From contig JAISMZ010000266.1 in the NCBI GenBank assembly GCA_031276475.1, forward strand, positions 1 to 5,239: a stretch of 5,239 nucleotides of DNA, written 5' to 3'. This document shows positions 1 to 5,239 of the stretch, piece after piece. The translations under genes and the position numbers were made by a program. The notes beneath the pieces are model-generated. The model did no database searches and was not told the DNA's origin. It worked only from the letters and a program-made list of their open reading frames with translations. The stretch comes from Coriobacteriales bacterium (GTDB lineage Bacteria; Actinomycetota; Coriobacteriia; Coriobacteriales; UBA8131). Within the stretch, counting starts at the first letter, position 1. Every line of letters begins with the position of its first letter.

Positions 1-1990
1 GCGCCGTGATGCTGTCCCGGTATTCGTCTCGGCGCGAGATCAGGTCATCGGCAACGTCACCGATGCGGCTCAGCTCCTCCGGATTAAGGGAGACCCCCAG
101 CTTATCGCGCAGGGAGATCTCCAGGGGGACGGTATCAAGACGCTGCCAGTTGGGGTTCATCACCTTCATCTCGGTGTTGATGAAGACGGAGGGGCGCTTG
201 CTGCCAAAGCTGAACTCCTGGGCAATCGTCGACCAGTCGGTAACCACCAGATCGGCGGTGTAGACCGTCTCGTTGGAGGAGAAGTCCAGCTCAAAGCTGA
301 GGCAAGGCTCCGAGGCGGCGTAGTGCTCCACCAGCACATCGATTTTATTGCGAAATCGCTTAACAAATTCTGGATGAGGGCGCACGACCACCCGGTAGCC
401 CTGATCCAACAGGGGACGAACCGTCTGCTCAAAACAGGACTCGAGGATGTTACCCGGCTGCCAGGAAGGCGCGATAAGGATCGTGGGCGGCTCCCTGCCC
501 GCAGCCGCCCGCTCAGGGGACGAAGCCACCGAGGCCACGAGCGCGTCAAAGAGGGGAAAGCCGCTTTTTACCAACCGCTTCTCGGGCAGATCGTAGAGCA
601 ACTCGGACTCGCGTATCTCAGCGATGTGGTTGGGGCCATAACAAAAGACGGTGTCAAAGTGATCGAGGGCGTTCTCGCGCAGCATCAGATGAAAGCTGCC
701 CATACCGTGGTCGAGGTAGACGTACTCGATGTCCTTGCGCACCAACGAGCGCTTGATGTGGTACTTCTCCAGATCGGGCATCGTCATCAGCACCATCTGG
801 GCGTCCAGCTTCATCATGAAAGAGATCAGGGCGGAAGGGCCGATGTAGTAAACCTGCCAGCGCTCGTCGTCGCGTTTGGCCGCCAGCGAGAAGACCTGGT
901 CGTCGGGGTCGCTGGTAACGTAGTGGATGGTCTCCTCTGAGTTGGCCAGCAACCACTCGATGAGGCCCTGGAAGTACTTGTAAAAGCCCGATGACTCGGA
1001 GTAAAAGACCAGCTGTCTGTCGCGGGCAGCAGCAAAGCGGGCAGCGTCGCGGCGCTGGCGACGACCCAGCTCGCGCTTCAGGCTGCGCGCCGCGGCCCGC
1101 TCGGCGCGGGAGAGCGCGGGGTGGGTTTGCGGCGCGTCAGTCTCCAGAAATTTTTTGGGGTTATAGATGGCATTGCAAAGCCAGACGACCAGTATTGAAA
1201 ACAGGTTGCCGGCCGTCCAATAGAGGCCGAGCCCCATCGGCAGCACTGCGGCAAAGTAGCCCGAGAACGCCACGAGGAAGAGGGTCATCCCCCATTTGCT
1301 GAGCCTGCCGGCGGTCTTTTGCAGGATATAGTAGCGGTTCTGATAGAGGCTGAGCACCAGGGCGCTGACTCCCGAGAGCAGCGGATAGAGGATTGCCGGC
1401 CAGGTGAGGCTGGGGTTTTGCGAGAGGTTAACGCCGAGGAAGTCCATGTTGATCGCCTGGATCTGCGTCAGCACATCGCCAACGCCGGCCAGCGAGACAA
1501 AGGCCGCAGGGTCGGCCTGCACCAGCTCCATCACCTTAAGTTGGGCGGCAAAACCCAGTTCGGACACCGGTATTCCGGTGAGCAGCGACGCCTGATCGAT
1601 CAGCACCTGGATGATGGCGGGCTCGATGTGCAGCATATGTTGCAGCGGATTGTAGATCACGTAGATCAGACCGAGAATCAGAGGGATCTGCACCAGCATC
1701 GGCAAGACGCCTTTGAGCATCGAGTAGTGCTCGCGTTTGTAAAGCGCCTTCTGCTCCTCGAGGATCAGCGTGTTGTTGCCTTCAAAGCGGCGCTTGATAT
1801 CTTCGAGCTGCGGTTGGATACGCACCATGGTGATGGCGTTTTTTTGCGCCAGAAGCGAGAGCGGGAAGAGCACCAGCTTGGTTGCCAGGGTGAACAGCAA
1901 AACGGCGATGCCAAAGTTGCCGGCCAACTGATAGCAGAAGTAGAAGATGTAACCCAAAGGTATGCCGAGCAGGGTGTTGATGATCTCCAA
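1..1990 (-). CDS. YidC/Oxa1 insertase domain fused to CDP-glycerol glycerophosphotransferase-like domain (3' end beyond window)
   Basis: The open frame gives 663 codons and no stop before the left edge. Residues 1-285 are YidC-like: an amphipathic N-terminal segment (1-22), a first core membrane helix (25-47, NFGIAVLLFTLATKLVLFPL), a charged cytoplasmic hairpin (48-92), a second helix (93-115, VLPMLVQIPLILGLIY), an FLGVNLSQNP motif (184-193), and three further helices (about 197-216, 232-250, 252-275) ending in GLYWTAGNLFSI (255-266). A lysine (K38) occupies the groove position that is usually arginine. Residues 283-326 are a basic linker. Residues 327-663 resemble the TagB/TagF family: DHGMGS (427-432), SGFPLFDAL (476-484), IAPSWQPGN (506-514), RPHPEF (537-542), and ADLVVTDWSTIAQEFSFG (579-596). 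There is no signal peptide or lipobox. The start is TTG at 1990, because an in-frame TGA lies at 2023-2021 and the next Met is residue 55. By family, YidC inserts membrane proteins and TagF-like enzymes move glycerol phosphate from CDP-glycerol to a lipid-linked acceptor. How the two halves cooperate is unknown. Confidence 0.9.
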   Translation of the reverse strand, partial: MEIINTLLGIPLGYIFYFCYQLAGNFGIAVLLFTLATKLVLFPLSLLAQKNAITMVRIQPQLEDIKRRFEGNNTLILEEQKALYKREHYSMLKGVLPMLVQIPLILGLIYVIYNPLQHMLHIEPAIIQVLIDQASLLTGIPVSELGFAAQLKVMELVQADPAAFVSLAGVGDVLTQIQAINMDFLGVNLSQNPSLTWPAILYPLLSGVSALVLSLYQNRYYILQKTAGRLSKWGMTLFLVAFSGYFAAVLPMGLGLYWTAGNLFSILVVWLCNAIYNPKKFLETDAPQTHPALSRAERAAARSLKRELGRRQRRDAARFAAARDRQLVFYSESSGFYKYFQGLIEWLLANSEETIHYVTSDPDDQVFSLAAKRDDERWQVYYIGPSALISFMMKLDAQMVLMTMPDLEKYHIKRSLVRKDIEYVYLDHGMGSFHLMLRENALDHFDTVFCYGPNHIAEIRESELLYDLPEKRLVKSGFPLFDALVASVASSPERAAAGREPPTILIAPSWQPGNILESCFEQTVRPLLDQGYRVVVRPHPEFVKRFRNKIDVLVEHYAASEPCLSFELDFSSNETVYTADLVVTDWSTIAQEFSFGSKRPSVFINTEMKVMNPNWQRLDTVPLEISLRDKLGVSLNPEELSRIGDVADDLISRRDEYRDSITA

Positions 1991-1997
1991 GCTGTCG

Positions 1998-2001
1998 TCC
2001 T
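1998..2001 (-). promoter_or_regulatory. Ribosome binding site that fixes the TTG start of the YidC fusion
   Basis: On the minus strand AGGA lies seven bases before TTG at 1990-1988, and the in-frame stop TGA is only ten codons further up. No ATG or GTG occurs between that stop and the TTG, so this site decides the start. Starting later would remove the conserved amphipathic segment of the YidC domain. Confidence 0.65.
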
Positions 2002-2079
2002 GTTCTCTTAACGCGCACTGTCAAAGCAGTAGTGCCCGATAGCCGCGCCTTGCCTTGGTGCTGGCGGGCGAGCGGCGAG

Positions 2080-2097
2080 CTGCCCGGCCACCGGCAG
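2080..2097. other. Small GC-rich hairpin in the leader of the YidC fusion
   Basis: CTGCCCGG and CCGGCAG can pair across a three-base loop, with one bulged C on the plus-strand reading. It sits inside the predicted ~160-base leader of the leftward gene. The whole stretch 2041-2145 is GC-rich with short repeated words (TGGCCGCT at 2104 and 2134), so a stem of this size may arise by chance. No riboswitch or T-box consensus was recognised, and there is no T-tract on the minus strand after it that would make it a terminator. Confidence 0.25.
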
Positions 2098-2157
2098 ATG
2101 CCTTGGCCGCTGCCCAGCCGCCGCTTTGCCGCCTGGCCGCTTAACTTCAAAAGGATG

Positions 2158-2166
2158 ATTCTAGCA
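2158..2166 (-). promoter_or_regulatory. Extended -10 promoter for the YidC-transferase fusion
   Basis: On the minus strand the sequence reads TGCTAGAAT, a TGn extension followed by a hexamer matching TATAAT at five of six positions. No good -35 hexamer is present 16-18 bp upstream, which is common for extended -10 promoters. Transcription would start near 2151 and leave a leader of about 160 bases before the TTG at 1990. The site is seen in the sequence; its activity is inferred. Confidence 0.5.
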
Positions 2167-2176
2167 GATATCCGCT
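2163..2176. promoter_or_regulatory. Imperfect 14-bp dyad between the divergent promoters, possible operator
   Basis: AGCAGATATCCGCT is a near-perfect inverted repeat (12 of 14 positions symmetrical) centred on GATATC. It overlaps the upstream end of the leftward extended -10 and occupies the -35 area of the possible rightward promoter. A regulator bound here could therefore affect both transcription units. No regulator gene is present in the window and the word matches no operator I recognise, so a chance palindrome is possible. Confidence 0.25.
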
Positions 2177-2184
2177 GGCTTTGG

Positions 2185-2193
2185 TGGTATCCT
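2185..2193 (+). promoter_or_regulatory. Possible extended -10 promoter for the glycosyltransferase/DUF6020 pair
   Basis: TGGTATCCT fits the TGn-TATnnT pattern of an extended -10, with the most important T, A and final T present. There is no recognisable -35 at 16-18 bp. Initiation would fall near 2200, only about four bases before the ATG at 2204, giving a leaderless or nearly leaderless message. That agrees with the poor Shine-Dalgarno sequence in front of this gene (only CGGAC, three bases from the ATG). An alternative promoter further upstream was not seen. Confidence 0.35.
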
Positions 2194-2203
2194 ATCGGAC
2201 GAT

Positions 2204-3298
2204 ATGAATCAGTGCCCACAAACGGACAACTCGCCTGAGGTATCGCTGCTCGTGCCGATTTATAACGCTGAGCGCTACCTGGAGCAATGCCTGCGCTCGG
2301 CGCTCGGGCAGACACTTGACGACATCGAGATAATCGCCATCAACGACGGCTCCACCGACGACTCGGGGCGTATCCTGGAGAGTTTTGCTGAACGCGACCG
2401 CCGGCTGCGGGTAATAGAGAAGCCTAACTCCGGCTACGGGGCGAGCCTGAACTGCGGCCTGGCGACGGCGCGCGGCGAATACGTCGCTGTACTGGAGGCG
2501 GATGACTGGATGGAGGCTGATGCCCTGGCATCGCTTTTACACCACGCTCGACGCGGCGACGCACAGGTGGTGCGCGGCAACTACTGGCACTATTGGTCTG
2601 CGCCCCGGGAGCGCAACGTCTTGCAGCGCGTGGTGCCCGAAGGCTTCATCGGCCAGACGATAGACCCCGCCCGACACAGCGAGCTGTTCTCGATAACCCC
2701 TTCCATCTGGGCCGGACTCTACCGCCGCGATCTGCTGGAAGAAAACGCAATCCGCTTTCTGGAGAGCCCCGGCGCCTCCTACCAGGACACCGCCTTTGCC
2801 TTTAAGGTCTGGGCAGCAGCGCGGCGCGTGCTGCTGCTGCGTGCGGCATTCGTGCATTACCGCCAGGACAACGAGGACTCCTCGGTAAAATCGGAGGCCA
2901 AGGTCTTTTGCGTGATGGAGGAGTTTGCCGAGGTAGCGCGCTTTCTGCGCGAGGATCGTCCCGATTTATTGGAGCGCCTGGCGGGAGTACTCCTGCGCGA
3001 GAAACTGCGCGCCTACCTCTGGAACCTCGACCGGCTCTCCCCCGCCGCCCGTCCGCAGTTCCTCAGCGTGGCCCACGACGACCTGGCCGGCGATGTTGCA
3101 GCCGGACATCTGAACGAGTCGCTTCTGCGCCCCTGGCATCTGTGCGAACTGAAGGCCCTGCTCAAGGATCCAATCTGGTTTTTGACCCTGCGAGCTTCAC
3201 GCTCAGGCGGCCCGGCGAGTCGGGTGCGCTACTACTACGAGCTGGGCGGAGCGCCACTGGTGGCCAGGGTGGCCTGGGGAGCCCTTGTTGGCCACTGA
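2204..3298 (+). CDS. Family 2 glycosyltransferase (GT-A fold)
   Basis: This 364-residue cytoplasmic protein probably moves a sugar from a nucleotide donor to a surface-glycan intermediate; donor and acceptor cannot be told. The N-terminal GT-A domain opens with VSLLVPIYNAERYLEQCLRS (13-32), followed by IIAINDGSTDDS (43-54), which binds the nucleotide, the NSGYGASLNCGL segment (75-86) and EADDW (98-102), the metal-binding DXD-type motif. QDTAF (194-198) and HYRQDNEDSSV (218-228) are the downstream conserved parts typical of this subgroup. Residues ~240-364 are a helical tail without a recognised domain. No transmembrane helix is evident. ATG at 2204 is the only start after an in-frame TAG at 2162. 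The gene overlaps the next by 14 bp, so the two are almost certainly co-translated. Confidence 0.92.
   Translation: MNQCPQTDNSPEVSLLVPIYNAERYLEQCLRSALGQTLDDIEIIAINDGSTDDSGRILESFAERDRRLRVIEKPNSGYGASLNCGLATARGEYVAVLEADDWMEADALASLLHHARRGDAQVVRGNYWHYWSAPRERNVLQRVVPEGFIGQTIDPARHSELFSITPSIWAGLYRRDLLEENAIRFLESPGASYQDTAFAFKVWAAARRVLLLRAAFVHYRQDNEDSSVKSEAKVFCVMEEFAEVARFLREDRPDLLERLAGVLLREKLRAYLWNLDRLSPAARPQFLSVAHDDLAGDVAAGHLNESLLRPWHLCELKALLKDPIWFLTLRASRSGGPASRVRYYYELGGAPLVARVAWGALVGH
3276..3281 (+). promoter_or_regulatory. Ribosome binding site for the DUF6020-type gene, inside the glycosyltransferase
   Basis: GGGGAG lies three bases before TTG at 3285 and six bases before the adjacent TTG at 3288. 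The spacing favours 3288 as the real start, which would shorten the protein by one residue and the gene overlap to 11 bp. No in-frame ATG occurs until residue 120, deep inside the protein, so a TTG start is needed to include the first two membrane helices. Confidence 0.5.
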
Positions 3299-5159
3299 GG
3301 ATATCGCAGAGAAGGGCGGGGCGCCTGATCGTGGCAACCTGCCTGTAGCTGGCGACCTGCCCGCTGCCGACGGGAGGCCCGCCCGTGACGAGTGCCCCAC
3401 TCCGGGCAGGCGGCGTTTGCAGCCTTCGGCGCTGGTGCTGGCGCTGCTGTTCGCGTTGGCCACCGTTGCCGGACAGCTGTTTACCGATAACTATCCCTCG
3501 CTGCTCCAGCTCTTCTCAGATGGCGCCCGCAGTGTCGCGGCAGTCGCACTTACCGCGCTGCTGACGACAGCCTTCTACCTTTTGCTGAGCAAAGCCTTTG
3601 CGTTTGTGGAGGCGCGCAGCGCGGGGAGCGGCCCGCAGTGCATGGGTCGCCCGCTGCGATGCGAGCGGCGCATGCGGCACGGACGGGCATCGGGGCAGGC
3701 ACAGCGGGCTACCAGGCCGCAACGGCCGTCCAAACTGAACCCCCTGCTGATCTATGCGGGCATCATCCTGATTTTCTGGCTACCCTATTTTGTGATCCTC
3801 TTTCCCGGCAATGTCTACTCCGATGCCTTCCGGATGATCCAAGACGTTAAGGACCCCGATTTCAGCTCCTGGCACGCGCTCTTTCCGTCGCTTTTGCTAA
3901 ATGCGCTTTGGGACATTGGCAGCGGCTTGGGGAGTGCGCTTTTTAAAAGCGGCACCGCCGCACATAACACGGGGATCTTTTTGATCATCGTCCTTGAAGC
4001 CGCCCTTTTACTTGCAGCCTTCCTCTGCCTGCTCGCACAGATGCAGCGGCTGGGAATCAAACGTCGCGGATGCGTTATCACCGCTGCCTTCTTTGGCCTC
4101 GTACCGCTGTTTGCGACCTTTGCCTGTACCGTCTGGGCTGACGCCTTCTATCTGGCCTGCTTCGCACTCTTTCAAATCAGGGTTGTGGAGATCTACTGCA
4201 ACCGTAGCCGCATCGCTGTTCGCACGCTTATCCTCACGGTGCTTTTGGCCCTGCTGCTCAGCCTGCTGCGCAAGGAGGGCGTCTTCGTCTGCCTGGTCTC
4301 GGTGGCCGCCTTGCTGCTGGCTGTCCACAGCCACGAACGTCTGAAGATCGTTGCGGCCAAAGCGGCGCTGCTGGTCTGCTATTGCGCGGCTGCGGCGGCG
4401 GGGCTGACCTCCACAAACACCCCTCCCGGCTCTACCAGTGAGGAGATGATGAGCATCCCGATGCAGCAGACCGCACGCACTCTGAGCCTCTATCCTGACG
4501 ATGTCACACCCGAGGAGATGGCGACAATAAACAAAGTCTTCATTTGGTATTCAGACATTCCGATAGCCGAGAAATATAGCCAATGGACTGCTGATAACAT
4601 TAAGGGCTTTGGTACCAGCGTCCCAACGGAGGATATAGTGGCCTATCTCCAGGTCTGGGCAGGGATGGGGCTGCGCCACCCGGATGTCTATCTGGACTCG
4701 CTGGTGGCCAGCAGCTACGGCTACTACTCGCCCTTAAGCTGGCGCGACCAGTATGGAACCGGACCCTTTGAGATCATCAGGGCCGATTCCTACGCACCAG
4801 GCGTCTATAACGATGTCTTTGCCTTTGAGCCAGACTATGTGCTGCCTGGGGCAGTACGTGACGCCTTGTACGATTATGCTCACTTCTGGCGCAACGTGCC
4901 CGTCTTCAGCTGGTTGGCAACCCCGGGGGCGTTCGTCTGGCTGCTTGGCTTTGCTGCCACTTTGCTTATCCGCGCCCGCAAGGCAAGTGCGCTGGTTGTA
5001 TTCGTGCCCTGCTGCATGGTCTTTCTGATCTGCGTCGCCGGCCCCGTGAATGGCTTTGCGCGTTATGCGGCTCCGATCATGGCCTGCGCGCCGTTGCTGT
5101 TGGCCTTTAGTTATAAAGTGCTTTGGGATAAAGGAACTGCGAAAGCGAGCTATATATGA
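3285..5159 (+). CDS. Polytopic membrane protein, DUF6020-like (GT-C-like)
   Basis: This 624-residue membrane protein probably has about ten or more helices: near 49-66, 83-108, 152-173, 230-251, 263-300 (one or two), 311-328, 332-347, 357-374, 547-563, 568-586 and 594-613. Features recalling DUF6020 are LFPGNVYSDAFRMIQ (172-186, acidic residue in the first outer loop), WADAFY (284-289), LLRKEGVFV (327-335), SIPMQQTAR (390-398) followed by DDVTPEEMATINKV, and a C-terminal ARYAAPI (592-598). A large soluble loop spans about 375-540. The early acidic loop residue and topology resemble GT-C lipid-linked sugar transferases, but DUF6020 has no proven activity that I know of. Two regions look lineage-specific: a hydrophilic N-terminus (1-48) and an Arg/Cys-rich loop (109-150). 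Bases about 4520-4605 are more AT-rich than the rest. It is coupled to the preceding glycosyltransferase. Confidence 0.85.
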   Translation: MLATEDIAEKGGAPDRGNLPVAGDLPAADGRPARDECPTPGRRRLQPSALVLALLFALATVAGQLFTDNYPSLLQLFSDGARSVAAVALTALLTTAFYLLLSKAFAFVEARSAGSGPQCMGRPLRCERRMRHGRASGQAQRATRPQRPSKLNPLLIYAGIILIFWLPYFVILFPGNVYSDAFRMIQDVKDPDFSSWHALFPSLLLNALWDIGSGLGSALFKSGTAAHNTGIFLIIVLEAALLLAAFLCLLAQMQRLGIKRRGCVITAAFFGLVPLFATFACTVWADAFYLACFALFQIRVVEIYCNRSRIAVRTLILTVLLALLLSLLRKEGVFVCLVSVAALLLAVHSHERLKIVAAKAALLVCYCAAAAAGLTSTNTPPGSTSEEMMSIPMQQTARTLSLYPDDVTPEEMATINKVFIWYSDIPIAEKYSQWTADNIKGFGTSVPTEDIVAYLQVWAGMGLRHPDVYLDSLVASSYGYYSPLSWRDQYGTGPFEIIRADSYAPGVYNDVFAFEPDYVLPGAVRDALYDYAHFWRNVPVFSWLATPGAFVWLLGFAATLLIRARKASALVVFVPCCMVFLICVAGPVNGFARYAAPIMACAPLLLAFSYKVLWDKGTAKASYI

Positions 5160-5180
5160 TAATTTAATTTAGCATTTTTT
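5149..5180 (+). terminator. Weak intrinsic terminator candidate after the DUF6020-type gene
   Basis: GCTA at 5149-5152 can pair with TAGC at 5170-5173, extended by two A/T pairs beyond a mismatch, and a run of six T follows at 5175-5180. The stem is short and poor in GC and overlaps the stop codon, so it would be an inefficient terminator at best. No stronger hairpin with a T-tract is visible before the window ends. Confidence 0.25.
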
Positions 5181-5194
5181 AGTGGTGAACCCCT

Positions 5195-5215
5195 CCCCTG
5201 GATGGCATCTTGGGG
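5195..5215. promoter_or_regulatory. 21-bp dyad just upstream of the right-edge promoter, possible operator
   Basis: CCCC (5195-5198) mirrors GGGG (5212-5215), and GATG (5201-5204) mirrors CATC (5206-5209) around a central G. Eight of ten arm positions are symmetrical. It covers the place where the -35 box of the promoter at 5227-5235 would lie, the usual position for a repressor or activator site. As RNA it could also form a hairpin, but no T-run follows, so it is not a standard terminator. Confidence 0.35.
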
Positions 5216-5226
5216 GCGCTCCAAAA

Positions 5227-5235
5227 TGATATAAT
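5227..5235 (+). promoter_or_regulatory. Perfect extended -10 promoter for a gene beyond the right edge
   Basis: TGATATAAT combines the TGn extension with a consensus TATAAT. The base 16-18 bp upstream gives no good -35 (ATCTTG at the 17-bp spacing), which the extended element can compensate. Transcription would begin just past the end of the window, so the controlled gene is not visible. Its presence, with the AT-rich stretch at 5151-5180, suggests a new transcription unit starts here rather than continuation of the glycosyltransferase operon. Confidence 0.5.
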
Positions 5236-5239
5236 GTCT

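Noticed and set aside
323..940. 205-codon open frame on the plus strand
   Set aside because: It is antisense to the transferase half of the minus-strand fusion, is rich in His, Gln, Val and Arg without any motif, and has no ribosome binding site. The minus-strand frame has clear family motifs.
1319..2011. 230-codon open frame on the plus strand
   Set aside because: It is the antisense reading of the YidC domain, with the His/Gln/Asp-rich composition typical of such shadows. No fold or motif is visible.
1996..2024. TTGACA on the minus strand at 2024-2019 as a -35 box
   Set aside because: No -10-like hexamer follows at 16-18 bp, and that position would overlap the ribosome binding site of the fusion gene.
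2104..2141. Repeated TGGCCGCT words as a direct-repeat element
   Set aside because: Only two copies of eight bases in a very GC-rich stretch; likely chance, and the flanks do not match.
1782..2315. 177-codon minus-strand frame spanning the intergenic region
   Set aside because: It overlaps the start of the YidC domain in another frame and the antisense of the glycosyltransferase start, and its Arg/Ala/Pro/Ser-rich product has no family resemblance.
2908..3348. 146-codon plus-strand frame within the glycosyltransferase tail
   Set aside because: It is an alternative frame of two well-supported genes and has the Arg/Pro/Ser-rich composition of GC-rich shadow frames.
5195..5215. Dyad near the right edge as a rho-independent terminator
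   Set aside because: There is no T-tract after either arm, and its position in front of a perfect extended -10 fits an operator better.

Overview
The window is a GC-rich bacterial segment carrying three protein-coding genes in two divergent transcription units. No RNA gene, insertion sequence, integrase or CRISPR array is visible. The gene content, two TTG starts, the short Gram-positive-type YidC domain and the DUF6020-type membrane protein suggest a high-GC Gram-positive bacterium. My best guess is the class Coriobacteriia (an Olsenella/Atopobium/Collinsella-like gut or oral actinobacterium). This is inferred from family resemblance only, since no marker gene is present.

Left side (1-1990, minus strand): one long open frame that starts with TTG at 1990 and runs off the left edge after 663 codons. 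Its first ~280 residues form a complete YidC/Oxa1 membrane insertase domain. A basic linker of about 45 residues joins this to a cytoplasmic domain resembling CDP-glycerol glycerophosphotransferases (TagB/TagF family). This fusion is the most striking object in the window.

Middle (1991-2203): a 213-bp divergent intergenic region. It holds an extended -10 promoter for the leftward gene, a possible extended -10 for the rightward genes placed so close to the ATG that the message would be almost leaderless, a short dyad between them, and a GC-rich leader with a small hairpin.

Right side (2204-5159, plus strand): a family 2 glycosyltransferase overlaps by 14 bp the start of a 624-residue polytopic membrane protein that looks like DUF6020. 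The overlap implies translational coupling. The last 80 bp are AT-richer and hold a weak terminator-like element, a 21-bp dyad and a perfect extended -10 hexamer that probably drives a gene beyond the right edge.

Taken together, a membrane-tethered glycerophosphotransferase-like enzyme, a cytoplasmic sugar transferase and a polytopic GT-C-like protein form a plausible module for building or decorating a cell-surface polymer such as a teichoic-acid-like or phosphoglycerol-modified glycan. The polymer, substrates and partners cannot be read from the sequence.
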